Assembly (NCBI GenBank): GCA_002400675.1
Contig: NVQY01000042.1
Location: forward strand, 1-14,312
Direction of reading: 5' to 3'
DNA length: 14,312 bases
DNA from: Paracoccaceae bacterium
GTDB lineage: Bacteria; Pseudomonadota; Alphaproteobacteria; Rhodobacterales; Rhodobacteraceae
This document shows positions 7,440 to 13,999 of this stretch, one piece after another. How positions within the stretch are numbered: position 1 is the stretch's first letter; each line of letters begins with the position of its first letter. Made by a program: the position numbers and the translations under genes. Under the pieces are notes generated by a model that was not told where the DNA came from, searched no databases, and was given only the letters and a program-made list of their open reading frames with translations.

Positions 7440-7752
7440 TGCAGGATTTATTGGCCTGCACGCCAAAGGCCTTGTATTTCTGCCAAAGCGCCTCGTCACT
7501 GCTGCGATCGGACATGCGCACCTTTTCGGCCTTGTCGGGGTTCTTGAACCACTTGGCCACCTTGCGCCGTTCGCGCATGTTCAGGTTGGAATTGGCCACT
7601 TTCTGAATACAGCTGCACAACTGCGGCGACGACGCCGAGCGATCCGACTGACGGCACGCCCGGTCAATGACCCCCAACCCCGCAAATGCCGCAAGCGGTG
7701 CCACGGATGACAACATGGCGATGCTCAGCATGGCCAGAACCAGTTTTTTCAT
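7432..7752 (-). CDS. Small secreted four-cysteine protein
   Basis: 106 aa, function unknown. Residues 1-24 are a clear signal peptide (MKKLVLAML, hydrophobic core, AFA before Gly25). The mature chain of about 82 residues has four cysteines: C33, C46 and C48 in QLCSCIQ, and C104 near the end. These could make two disulfides in the periplasm. The middle is basic (RERRKVAKWFKNPDKAEKVR) and likely helical. I recognise the CSCIQ...ERR..AKWF..P..A...R.SDR pattern from Rhodobacterales, where relatives carry unproven transporter names; nothing here looks like a transporter. The start at 7752 is supported by the signal peptide and by GAGG about ten bases upstream; the frame stays open further upstream, but that part is antisense to lepA. 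Confidence 0.8.
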   Translation of the reverse strand: MKKLVLAMLSIAMLSSVAPLAAFAGLGVIDRACRQSDRSASSPQLCSCIQKVANSNLNMRERRKVAKWFKNPDKAEKVRMSDRSSDEALWQKYKAFGVQANKSCKA

Positions 7753-7815
7753 ATCTTTTGCCTCATTATCCCAACCGCCGGATCTGGTGCCCGAATATGC
7801 GGAATTCCAGCCAAT

Positions 7816-7832
7816 ATGACGCAAATCGTCAT
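7816..7832. promoter_or_regulatory. Candidate operator palindrome before lepA
   Basis: ATGACG-CAAAT-CGTCAT is a perfect 6-5-6 inverted repeat in the 163-base gap between the divergent small secreted gene and lepA. Its size suits a dimeric regulator. No regulator gene is adjacent, and no confident promoter boxes were found around it. Confidence 0.35.
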
Positions 7833-7915
7833 TACGTTCAATCACCCCCGGTTCACGATGGCGCATTTTCCTTCCCTGCTTGACCACGGGGGCGATCCCA
7901 GACATATCCCCTTGC

Positions 7916-9715
7916 ATGACAGACCTATCCCATATCCGCAATTTCTCGATCGTCGCGCACATCGACCATGGCAAATCCACCCTTGCTGACCGGCTCATCC
8001 AAGAGACCGGCACGGTTAAGGACCGCGACATGCAGGCGCAGATGCTTGATACCATGGATATCGAGCGTGAACGTGGCATCACCATCAAAGCCAACACCGT
8101 GCGCATCGACTATACGGCGGACAATGGCGAAGCTTATGTGCTGAACCTGATCGACACCCCCGGCCACGTCGATTTCGCCTACGAGGTTTCGCGTTCCATG
8201 CGGGCGGTCGAAGGGTCGTTGCTGGTGGTGGATTCCTCGCAAGGGGTCGAGGCGCAAACCCTGGCCAACGTCTATCAGGCCATCGACGCGGGCCACGAAA
8301 TTGTGCCGATTCTCAACAAGATCGACCTGCCCGCGTCCGATTGCGACCGCGTGGCCGAACAGATCGAAGACGTGATCGGCATCGACGCCACCGGGGCCAT
8401 CCAGGTCTCGGCCAAAACCGGGCAAGGCATCCACGAGACGCTTGAGGCCATCGTCAACGACCTGCCCGCGCCCACCGGCGAACGTGACGCACCGCTCAAG
8501 GCGATGCTGGTGGATTCGTGGTACGATGCCTACCTTGGCGTGATCGTGCTGGTGCGGATCATGGACGGCGTGTTGCGCAAAGGCGACCGGGTGCGGATGA
8601 TGTCCAACGATTCGACCCACCTGGTGGAACGTATCGGCGTTTTTCGCCCTGAAATGGACAAGATCGACGAACTCGGGCCGGGCGAAATCGGGTTTTTGAC
8701 GGCCTCGATCAAACAGGTGCGTGACACCAAGGTCGGCGACACTATCACCAACGAGAAAAACGGCACCACCGAACCGCTGCCGGGCTTTGCCCCGTCGCAA
8801 CCGGTGGTATTCTGCGGGCTGTTCCCGGTGGATTCGGCCGAATTCGAAGACCTACGCGAGGCGATTTCGAAACTGGCCCTGAACGACGCGTCCTTCTCTT
8901 ACGAAATGGAAACCTCTGCTGCGCTTGGCTTTGGCTTTCGCTGCGGGTTTCTCGGGCTACTGCACCTTGAGGTCATTCGTGACCGGATCGAACGGGAATA
9001 CAACATCGAACTGATCACCACCGCGCCTTCGGTGATTTATCACATCCACATGCGCAACGGCACGGTTACCGACCTGCACAACCCCGCCGACATGCCCGAT
9101 ATGACCCATGTGGATCACCTTGAGGAACCGCGGATCAAGGCGACGATCCTTGTGCCGGATGAATACCTGGGCGATGTGCTGAAACTTTGTCAGGAACGCC
9201 GGGGCATCCAGATGGACCTGACCTATGCGGGCACCCGGGCGATGGCGGTCTACGACCTGCCGCTGAACGAAGTGGTGTTTGACTTTTACGACCGCCTGAA
9301 ATCGGTGACCAAGGGCTATGCGTCGTTTGACTATCACCTGACCGACTACCGGCAGGACAATCTGGTCAAGCTGTCGATCCTGGTGAACGAAGAACCCGTG
9401 GACGCCCTGTCGATGATGGTGCACCGCGACCGCGCCGAGGCACGTGGGCGCGCCATGGTGGAAAAGCTCAAGGAGCTGATCCCACGCCACATGTTCAAAA
9501 TCCCGATTCAGGCGGCGATCGGCGGCAAGGTCATCGCCCGCGAAACCCTGTCAGCCATGCGCAAGGACGTGACGGCCAAATGTTACGGCGGGGACATGAC
9601 GCGCAAAAAGAAGCTGCTGGAAAAGCAGAAAAAGGGTAAGAAGAAGATGCGCCAGTTCGGCAAGGTGGACATCCCGCAAGAGGCATTCATTTCGGCGTTG
9701 AAATTGGACGGGTGA
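7916..9715 (+). CDS. lepA: Elongation factor 4 (LepA), back-translocating GTPase
   Basis: 599 aa, exactly the usual LepA length. LepA is a ribosome-associated GTPase related to EF-G that remodels stalled or mistranslocated ribosomes and affects initiation. The G domain is intact: G1 AHIDHGKST (14-22), the switch region [11 protein letters not shown] (50-60) with Thr57, G3 DTPGH (80-84), G4 NKID (134-137), and G5 SAK (165-167). The beta-barrel and EF-G-like domains follow, and the C-terminus has the LepA-specific basic tail [20 protein letters not shown] and then [17 protein letters not shown]. The ATG at 7916 gives the conserved [20 protein letters not shown] start; an in-frame TTG at 7880 would add 12 unconserved residues. 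No good ribosome-binding sequence precedes 7916, which is slightly odd. Here lepA stands alone rather than with lepB. The last codons are partly duplicated just downstream (see 9723-9740). Confidence 0.97.
   Translation: MTDLSHIRNFSIVAHIDHGKSTLADRLIQETGTVKDRDMQAQMLDTMDIERERGITIKANTVRIDYTADNGEAYVLNLIDTPGHVDFAYEVSRSMRAVEGSLLVVDSSQGVEAQTLANVYQAIDAGHEIVPILNKIDLPASDCDRVAEQIEDVIGIDATGAIQVSAKTGQGIHETLEAIVNDLPAPTGERDAPLKAMLVDSWYDAYLGVIVLVRIMDGVLRKGDRVRMMSNDSTHLVERIGVFRPEMDKIDELGPGEIGFLTASIKQVRDTKVGDTITNEKNGTTEPLPGFAPSQPVVFCGLFPVDSAEFEDLREAISKLALNDASFSYEMETSAALGFGFRCGFLGLLHLEVIRDRIEREYNIELITTAPSVIYHIHMRNGTVTDLHNPADMPDMTHVDHLEEPRIKATILVPDEYLGDVLKLCQERRGIQMDLTYAGTRAMAVYDLPLNEVVFDFYDRLKSVTKGYASFDYHLTDYRQDNLVKLSILVNEEPVDALSMMVHRDRAEARGRAMVEKLKELIPRHMFKIPIQAAIGGKVIARETLSAMRKDVTAKCYGGDMTRKKKLLEKQKKGKKKMRQFGKVDIPQEAFISALKLDG
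9649..9666 (+). repeat. Direct repeat copy 1, inside lepA 3' end
   Basis: The 18 bases GCGCCAGTTCGGCAAGGT encode the conserved RQFGKV of LepA. An identical copy lies 74 bases downstream in the intergenic gap. Confidence 0.85.
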
Positions 9716-9722
9716 AAAACAC

Positions 9723-9740
9723 GCGCCAGTTCGGCAAGGT
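9723..9740 (+). repeat. Direct repeat copy 2, abutting REP1
   Basis: An exact 18-base copy of the lepA 3' segment at 9649-9666, placed after the lepA stop and ending exactly where the REP1 GTAG begins. It has no start or stop context of its own and looks like a duplicated scrap of lepA. Confidence 0.85.
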
Positions 9741-9762
9741 GTAGGGTGGGTGAAACCCACGC
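9741..9762 (+). repeat. REP1, GTAG-led hairpin
   Basis: GTAGGGTGGGTGAAACCCAC plus GC. The inner part folds as GTGGGT-GAA-ACCCAC (9746-9760), with the family-typical GTAG at the foot. It lies between the convergent lepA and RAYT genes, and the following conserved ATT runs into the RAYT stop codon at 9764-9766. The hairpin lacks a T-run, so termination is only a possibility. Confidence 0.85.
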
Positions 9763-9763
9763 A

Positions 9764-10249
9764 TTACGCCACACACCGCCCCCGGCGAATTTCGCGATGA
9801 ACCGAAGAGTACGGCCAATCCTGCGGGCGATCCACAAACCCATGTTTGACTGGATCGAAATGGCAATACGCCACATGTGACCGGAAATCAGCGGCATCAC
9901 GGATATGATGCTCCCAAAACCGCCGCTGCCATATCCCTTTCTCTCCTCTTCGGCTCTTGCTTGGGCTGGCCTTGCCCGTTGCCCTGCAATGGCGCGAGAA
10001 AACACTCTTGATCTTTTTCCACCGAATCGAAAAGTCCGCATCCCCGTCAGGCAACGTCCAGACCGCGTGAAGATGATCCGGCAAGACAACCATTGCATCG
10101 CAAGTAACAGGGTGTTCCGCTGTGACCGATGCAAAAACAGATCGCAAAAGGTCAACTTCATCAACCAACGCCCGCGCCTGTCGATCCGCAAGCATGACGG
10201 TAAAGAAATAGGTTCCCCCGGGAACGAAAAGACGTCGATAGCGTGACAT
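9764..10249 (-). CDS. REP-associated tyrosine transposase (RAYT, Y1_Tnp family)
   Basis: 161 aa, a single-strand DNA HUH-type nuclease related to IS200/IS605 TnpA that acts on REP sequences. Key features: LPDHLHAVWTLP carries the metal-binding His59-x-His61; GIWQRRFWEHHIRD (105-118) is a hallmark block of the family; Tyr128 in HVAYCHFDPVKHG is the likely catalytic tyrosine; RPQDWPYSS (141-149) closes the domain. The start MSRYRRLFVPGGTYFFTV is typical. All visible catalytic residues are present and the frame is unbroken, so the protein may be active. Neighbours are three matching REPs. The stop codon overlaps the conserved bases after REP1, so repeat and gene are physically fused. The leader can form a hairpin that places GAGAG in the loop (10253-10276), suggesting low or controlled translation (inference). 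Confidence 0.93.
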   Translation of the reverse strand: MSRYRRLFVPGGTYFFTVMLADRQARALVDEVDLLRSVFASVTAEHPVTCDAMVVLPDHLHAVWTLPDGDADFSIRWKKIKSVFSRHCRATGKASPSKSRRGEKGIWQRRFWEHHIRDAADFRSHVAYCHFDPVKHGFVDRPQDWPYSSVHREIRRGRCVA

Positions 10250-10252
10250 GGG

Positions 10253-10276
10253 TTAACCATCTCTCGAAATGGTTAA
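10253..10276 (-). promoter_or_regulatory. Leader hairpin of the RAYT gene
   Basis: TTAACCAT (10253-10260) and ATGGTTAA (10269-10276) form a perfect 8-bp inverted repeat with an 8-base loop, ending four bases before the RAYT start codon. In the RAYT message the loop reads UUCGAGAG, which holds the only Shine-Dalgarno-like bases. It could limit ribosome access, or be a DNA site for a dimeric repressor. Confidence 0.4.
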
Positions 10277-10284
10277 TGATTGGT

Positions 10285-10306
10285 GTAGGGTGGATGAAAT
10301 CCACGC
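10285..10306 (+). repeat. REP2, GTAG-led hairpin
   Basis: GTAGGGTGGATGAAATCCAC plus GC, the same orientation as REP1. It differs from REP1 at two positions only, and the two changes pair with each other: the stem is GTGGAT/ATCCAC in place of GTGGGT/ACCCAC, with the same GAA loop. It is the left arm of an inverted pair with REP3. Confidence 0.85.
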
Positions 10307-10331
10307 ATTGAACCTCTGCAATGTTTGGCAG

Positions 10332-10353
10332 GCGTGGGTTTCACCCACCCTAC
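10332..10353 (-). repeat. REP3, inverted copy
   Basis: The reverse complement is identical to REP1 over all 22 bases. With REP2 it forms a BIME-like inverted pair around a 25-base spacer that itself contains CATTG and CAATG as inner arms, so 10285-10353 can fold into one long imperfect hairpin. It ends 43 bases before the phnA ATG. Confidence 0.85.
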
Positions 10354-10396
10354 ACTTCCCCTATACAGCCGCCAAACAACTGAACGGATCAATCCC

Positions 10397-10906
10397 ATGT
10401 CCTGCGCCCTGTGCTCTGCCGAAACACCCCTTACCGCCCACCCTGTCCCCGGTGGACCGCATGACGCGGCCATTGACCTTTGCGCAACCTGCATCGAACA
10501 GATCAACGGCACACCCGAGCCAACCCACTGGCGTTGCTTGTCTTCTTCCATGTGGTCCGAAGATTCCGCCGCGCAGGTGATGGCCGCGCGGATGCTGGCC
10601 CGACTGGCGGACGAGGCATGGGCGCGTGATCTGGCAGATCAGCTTTACCTGGACGATGAGACCCGCGCGTGGGCCGAGAATGTGGCCCCGGTCACCAACC
10701 ACCGGGACGCCAACGGGGTGCCTCTTACCCAAGGGGACACCGTAGTTCTGATCAAGGATTTGCAGGTCAAGGGGGCCGGTTTCACCGCCAAGCGCGGGAC
10801 GGCTGTGCGCGGTATATCCCTTGTGGCCGACAATGACGCACATATCGAAGGACGCGTCGAAGGGCAGCGCATCGTGATCCTGACGGAATTTGTGAAGAAA
10901 CGATAA
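10397..10906 (+). CDS. phnA: PhnA/YjdM zinc-ribbon protein
   Basis: 169 aa. PhnA (YjdM) proteins are small cytosolic zinc-ribbon proteins once linked to alkylphosphonate use by their name; the E. coli protein is not the phosphonoacetate hydrolase, and its role is unsettled. The N-terminal zinc ribbon is visible as C3-x2-C6 and C29-x2-C32. The C-terminal PhnA domain (about 105-169) has the standard run NGVPLTQGDTVVLIKDLQVK, then GTAVRGISL, and ends TEFVKKR. The middle helical region (55-95) is alpha-rich. The ATG at 10397 was chosen because the zinc ribbon starts there; the frame stays open upstream through REP3, but that part encodes repeat DNA. No phosphonate genes are nearby. A TATACA at 10362-10367 could be a -10 element directly beside REP3. 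Confidence 0.9.
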   Translation: MSCALCSAETPLTAHPVPGGPHDAAIDLCATCIEQINGTPEPTHWRCLSSSMWSEDSAAQVMAARMLARLADEAWARDLADQLYLDDETRAWAENVAPVTNHRDANGVPLTQGDTVVLIKDLQVKGAGFTAKRGTAVRGISLVADNDAHIEGRVEGQRIVILTEFVKKR

Positions 10907-10969
10907 CGGCGCGAAAAACTACAAACGCCGCGTATCAGGATCCCGGCAATTCGGTTATCGAATGGCCGG

Positions 10970-11167
10970 TCAGTTCTGCCATTGCGCGCCCGTTGGGACG
11001 TTCCCCGCCCCGCCTGACAGGTACAATGCCACCGATCCGGCAAGCCCGGCCCAGCACCCAAGCACATACCATAGTGCCACCATCCAGAACCCTGCCCCGA
11101 ATCCCAGCAAACTGATCGCCGCACAGATCACGCCCGTTATCAGTGACACCACAAGATACGCCAACAT
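10970..11167 (-). CDS. Small two-helix membrane protein
   Basis: 65 aa, function unknown. Two hydrophobic stretches are visible, about residues 2-23 (LAYLVVSLITGVICAAISLL) and 28-51 (WMVALWYVLGCWAGLAGSVALYL), followed by a short polar tail GGAGNVPTGAQWQN. An AGGAG lies about nine bases before the ATG, giving good support that the frame is real. Codon use fits the surrounding genes. Similar short membrane proteins are common in Rhodobacterales genomes without a known job. It has no partner gene on the same strand nearby. Confidence 0.72.
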   Translation of the reverse strand: MLAYLVVSLITGVICAAISLLGFGAGFWMVALWYVLGCWAGLAGSVALYLSGGAGNVPTGAQWQN

Positions 11168-11531
11168 TTTCCAGTCTCCTGCATTCTGTTCAGGTTAGTT
11201 CAAAAATTAACCCTGAAAGGCGCCGATAGTGTGGCAAGGCGACACCTCGTTGACCAGATATCAGACAAGCCCTGACCAATACCGGTGAATTCCTGCCCAT
11301 ATACCCGCCAATCCGCAGTTTTCCGCCGAATACCTGCGGCTTTCCAGCCTCTTGCATGACCCGCACTGACCGTCTGGCGGCTGAACCGCATCCCGGCCCT
11401 GCAACGCTCGCATACCACCCTTACCAAAGAGTTAACCTCTCAGGCAGGTGCGACACAGCGACATGATCAGGATCAAAGCAAACACATTCGGGAATGCCCA
11501 TATACACCGAAACCACGAAAGGAACCTGCAA
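11168..11531. other. Intergenic region between divergent small genes
   Basis: This 364-base gap separates two small membrane-protein genes that point away from each other. It contains a 6-bp inverted repeat CCGCAG (11313-11318) and CTGCGG (11334-11339), and an imperfect hairpin around 11191-11215 in the leader of the minus-strand gene. A 75-codon minus-strand frame at 11200-11427 begins with TTG and looks like no family. No promoter, tRNA or known RNA could be supported. Confidence 0.5.
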
Positions 11532-11708
11532 ATGCTGCGCCTTGCTTCGATACTTTACGCGATCATCGCCACCACCCTTGCCGGGATCGGCATCATAGCC
11601 GTTCTGGTCGCCGGGTATGACACTATGACGCCGATTCTGGGTGCTGCGGCCGTAGGTGCCGTTGCGGCCATTCCGGTCTCTTTGGGGATTGCACGTCAGT
11701 TGACCTGA
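11532..11708 (+). CDS. Small two-helix membrane protein
   Basis: 58 aa, function unknown. It has two hydrophobic helices, about residues 4-27 (LASILYAIIATTLAGIGIIAV and on) and 33-53 (PILGAAAVGAVAAIPVSLGIA), ending ARQLT. I recognise the pattern as a short family conserved in Rhodobacterales that databases often label CTP synthetase by error; it shares nothing with that enzyme. AAGGA (11518-11522) lies nine bases before the ATG at 11532 and fixes the start; the frame stays open upstream to 11448 but adds only a polar, unconserved stretch. It converges with the alpha/beta hydrolase gene, with 22 bases between the stops. Confidence 0.8.
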   Translation: MLRLASILYAIIATTLAGIGIIAVLVAGYDTMTPILGAAAVGAVAAIPVSLGIARQLT

Positions 11709-11730
11709 CGCAGACCCGGAAGACTCTGGC

Positions 11731-12507
11731 TCAGGCGTTCACAAACGCACGGATCGTCGCCTCGAATTCGCGTGGCTTTTCCGCGTGCAGCCAATGCCCG
11801 GCCCCCGACAGTTTGGCAAACCGCGCCTTGGGAAACAGGGCGCGGATGGCTGGCTTGTGTTCGGGGCGCACATAGTCCGACTCGCCCCCGGTCAGGAACA
11901 GGGCCGGGCCGGGCCATGTGGTATCAACCGCCGGAAAGCCCATAATCCGGGGCATCTCAGCCGCCAATGCATCCAAATTCAACCGCCAGCGTTTGCCGGC
12001 CACATCCAGCGACTGGGTGAAAAAGCTTTGCAACGCTTTCTCAACCCCCTGTGCGGCCAACTGGCTTTCGGCGTCCGAGCGGCGCTCGACCCGCTCTAGA
12101 TCAACGGCGCGCATCGCGGTGATATAGGGCATCTGCGAATGGCTGTAGGCCACCGGCGCGATGTCAGCCACCACCATCCGACGCAGCAGATGCGGATGGC
12201 GCAGCGCCAGCATCATAACCGCCTTGCCGCCCATGGAATGGCCCAGAACATCCACCGGCGCACCGATGCCGCCAATCAAGTCCGCCAGATCATCGGCCAG
12301 GTCGTCATAGCCATGCGCGTCGTACCACGGGCTGTCGCCGTGGTTGCGCATATCGACAGCAATGACCCGGCGTTCATCCGACAACCGCCGGGCAATCACC
12401 CCCCAATTGCGCGCCGACCCGTATAGCCCGTGCACAATCACCAGCGCGGGGCGGCCCCCTTTGCTATGTGATCCCGCGTCCTGTCCATGTAATATCGTGT
12501 TCAACAT
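11731..12507 (-). CDS. Alpha/beta hydrolase, YbfF-like esterase
   Basis: 258 aa, probably a cytosolic esterase or thioesterase acting on a small acyl ester; the substrate is not known. The alpha/beta hydrolase core is complete: oxyanion region HGLYGSARNW (26-35), DMRNHGDSP (52-60), the nucleophile elbow GHSMGG with Ser91, the acid likely Asp211 in GGESDYV, and His238 in GAGHWLHAEKP. The HGLYGSARNW and DMRNHGDS strings are typical of the YbfF/ABHD11 group. There is no signal peptide. The ATG at 12507 gives the usual short lead-in MLNTILHG; a frame extension upstream to 12594 runs under the divergent gene and was dropped. The gene is divergent from the 12593 gene, with 85 bases for both control regions. 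Confidence 0.9.
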   Translation of the reverse strand: MLNTILHGQDAGSHSKGGRPALVIVHGLYGSARNWGVIARRLSDERRVIAVDMRNHGDSPWYDAHGYDDLADDLADLIGGIGAPVDVLGHSMGGKAVMMLALRHPHLLRRMVVADIAPVAYSHSQMPYITAMRAVDLERVERRSDAESQLAAQGVEKALQSFFTQSLDVAGKRWRLNLDALAAEMPRIMGFPAVDTTWPGPALFLTGGESDYVRPEHKPAIRALFPKARFAKLSGAGHWLHAEKPREFEATIRAFVNA

Positions 12508-12592
12508 GCCCCCTGATACCCGCCCACACGCGCCAGAACCACCCCCATCGTCTGCCCATTGAGCCGCCGCGCAACCCGCGCTAAAAGACCCC

Positions 12593-12967
12593 ATGTCCGA
12601 TGCCCCAACCCTTGATCAAATGATCGCCGACATCCTTACTGAATTGCGCACCAAACTGGGCGTGCGCAGCAAGGATCTGGCCAAGGCACTGGCCAAGACG
12701 CGCCACCGCCTGCCGCGCCGGGTCTATCGTCAGGGCATGACCCTGGTTAAGGCGCAACCTCTGGCCGCGCACCCGCGACTGCGCCTGACGCTGGACATAC
12801 CCACCCTGCAAGCGGCCGCAACCGAAGTAACCACCCACTTGGCCTCCATCGACGTGGGTGAGCGGCGCAAAAGCTGGCTGTTGGGCATGTTGGGCGGGCT
12901 GTCGTTCAATCTGATCCTGATGGGTGCGCTGTTGATCGGCTTTCTGATCTGGCGCGAGATCTTGTGA
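12593..12967 (+). CDS. Small tail-anchored hypothetical protein
   Basis: 124 aa, function not recognised. The first 90 residues are soluble and basic, with an amphipathic N-terminal region (LDQMIADILTELRTKLGV) and a run rich in Arg and Lys (KDLAKALAKTRHRLPRRVYR). Residues about 96-119 form one transmembrane helix (LGMLGGLSFNLILMGALLIG and on) ending WREIL at the C-terminus, so it should be anchored in the inner membrane with the basic part in the cytosol. There is no strong ribosome site before the ATG. Its last 62 bases overlap the end of the opposing DUF817 gene. Relatives occur in Rhodobacterales as hypothetical proteins as far as I recall. Confidence 0.75.
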   Translation: MSDAPTLDQMIADILTELRTKLGVRSKDLAKALAKTRHRLPRRVYRQGMTLVKAQPLAAHPRLRLTLDIPTLQAAATEVTTHLASIDVGERRKSWLLGMLGGLSFNLILMGALLIGFLIWREIL

Positions 12968-13811
12968 CCGGGCCGGGCGACAAGGCGTCGCGATAGACCA
13001 GCGTCACGGTGACAAAGCTGACGTATAACAACAGATACCACGACCCCATCTTGGACCAACTGACCCATTCGAACCCGGCGTGGCTGGCATAGACCCATGT
13101 GCCGGTGTTGGTGCCGACATTCTCGGCCAGCCACAGGAAAAAGCTGGACAGCAACGCCGCCAGCGGCAACGGCATCCAATAGGACGACTGACCGATATCA
13201 AACCAGACCCGCGTGCGACCAAACAATAACACCGTGGCGATGAACAACCCGATCCTGATGTCCGGCAGATAGGTGTGGGAAAAGAAGTTCACATAGATAC
13301 CGATCGCCAGCGCGACACTGGTCCAGAACGGTGGATAGGGCGCAAACACCATGTCGAATATGCGGATCACCCGCGCCATGTAGGACCCGACGGCGGCATA
13401 CATGAACCCGGAAAACAGCGGCACGCCGGCGATTTTCATCAATGCCGGTTCAGGATAGGCCCAACTGCCGACGTTGACCTTGAACAGTTCCATCGCCGTG
13501 CCAGTCAGATGGAACAGCGCGATCACCCGCACCTCTTTCCAGCTTTCCAGACGCAGCATGACAAAGGCCACCTGCAAGCCAATCGCATAGATCAGCAAGG
13601 CATCATAGCGCGCGATCACCCAGCCGTCCTGCCAGATGACCTTGGAAACGATCATACCGCCCAGCATCGCAATGCCAAACAGACAGGCCCAGCCCTGTTT
13701 CAGCCCGAACATCACAAATTCCGACACCGCATGCGGCAGGCGCGTCCGCATGTAATCGCCCAGCCTGCGTTCAAGGGTTTGGGTCGGGGATCGGTCGGGC
13801 GCGCGCTTCAT
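12906..13811 (-). CDS. DUF817 polytopic membrane protein
   Basis: 301 aa, function unknown; DUF817 proteins are bacterial integral membrane proteins with no assigned activity. I recognise the family from EFVMFGLKQGWACLFG, LFHLTGTAMELFKVNVGSWA, PLFSGFMYAAVGSYMARV, and NVGTNTGTWVYASH with WSKMGSWYLL. About seven membrane helices can be seen, near residues 41-58, 68-86, 127-147, 162-178, 186-200, 212-230 and 256-273. Conserved polar residues inside the membrane part (His101, Glu108, Asn113, Glu230, Asn231, His244, Glu248) suggest more than a structural role. The ATG at 13811 was preferred to a TTG at 13874; an ATG at 13751 is also possible, and none has a clear ribosome site. The last 20 residues (Arg/Ser-rich, past the final helix) are read antisense to the neighbouring gene and may be a recent extension. 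Confidence 0.88.
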   Translation of the reverse strand: MKRAPDRSPTQTLERRLGDYMRTRLPHAVSEFVMFGLKQGWACLFGIAMLGGMIVSKVIWQDGWVIARYDALLIYAIGLQVAFVMLRLESWKEVRVIALFHLTGTAMELFKVNVGSWAYPEPALMKIAGVPLFSGFMYAAVGSYMARVIRIFDMVFAPYPPFWTSVALAIGIYVNFFSHTYLPDIRIGLFIATVLLFGRTRVWFDIGQSSYWMPLPLAALLSSFFLWLAENVGTNTGTWVYASHAGFEWVSWSKMGSWYLLLYVSFVTVTLVYRDALSPGPVTRSRARSESRSTAHPSGSD

Positions 13812-13932
13812 ATGGGTGATTTGACCGGCTTTTCCGGGGTTTGTCCAGCCTCGTGGATCGGTGATTTGCACCAAAAAGCGGAGGGAAGGGCGCTAAGCGA
13901 AACCAGCCGCAGCTAATCCCGCGAGACAAAGC

Positions 13933-13962
13933 AAAAGCGCCCAGATCGCTCCGGGCGCTTTT
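13933..13962 (-). terminator. Intrinsic terminator of glyA
   Basis: AAAAGCGCCC (13933-13942) and GGGCGCTTTT (13953-13962) are perfect reverse complements with a 10-base loop. On the minus strand the stem ends in TTTTGCTTT about 40 bases after the glyA stop. The plus-strand reading also ends in six Ts, so it could work in both directions, but no plus-strand gene runs into it. Confidence 0.85.
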
Positions 13963-13999
13963 TTCGTGGGAACCCATCAGGGCCTTACGGTTAAGGGCC

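Larger units (their letters stand above)
9738..10353. mobile_element. REPtron-like module: RAYT gene with three REPs
   Basis: A single REP-associated tyrosine transposase gene on the minus strand is bracketed by REP1 at its 3' end and by an inverted REP2/REP3 pair at its 5' end. The gene and repeats together match the known layout of REPtrons, in which a domesticated IS200/IS605-like transposase mobilises or maintains short GTAG-led hairpins. There are no terminal inverted repeats of a classical insertion sequence. The module sits between two housekeeping-type genes, lepA and phnA, without breaking either. Confidence 0.8.

Noticed and set aside
7753..8106. Upstream extension of the small secreted protein to 224 codons
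   Set aside because: The extension is antisense to lepA and would bury the signal peptide in the middle of the protein.
9741..10353. REP copies as a CRISPR array
   Set aside because: Only three copies, in mixed orientation with very unequal spacing, and each contains its own GTAG-led hairpin next to a RAYT gene.
10325..10396. Longer phnA start reading through REP3
   Set aside because: The added residues are translated repeat DNA; the zinc ribbon begins at the ATG at 10397.
10907..10930. CGGCG/CGCCG hairpin after phnA as a terminator
   Set aside because: Only a 5-bp stem with a 14-base loop and no T-run.
11200..11427. 75-codon minus-strand frame in the small-gene gap
   Set aside because: TTG start, no ribosome site, no family resemblance, and a composition like random antisense sequence.
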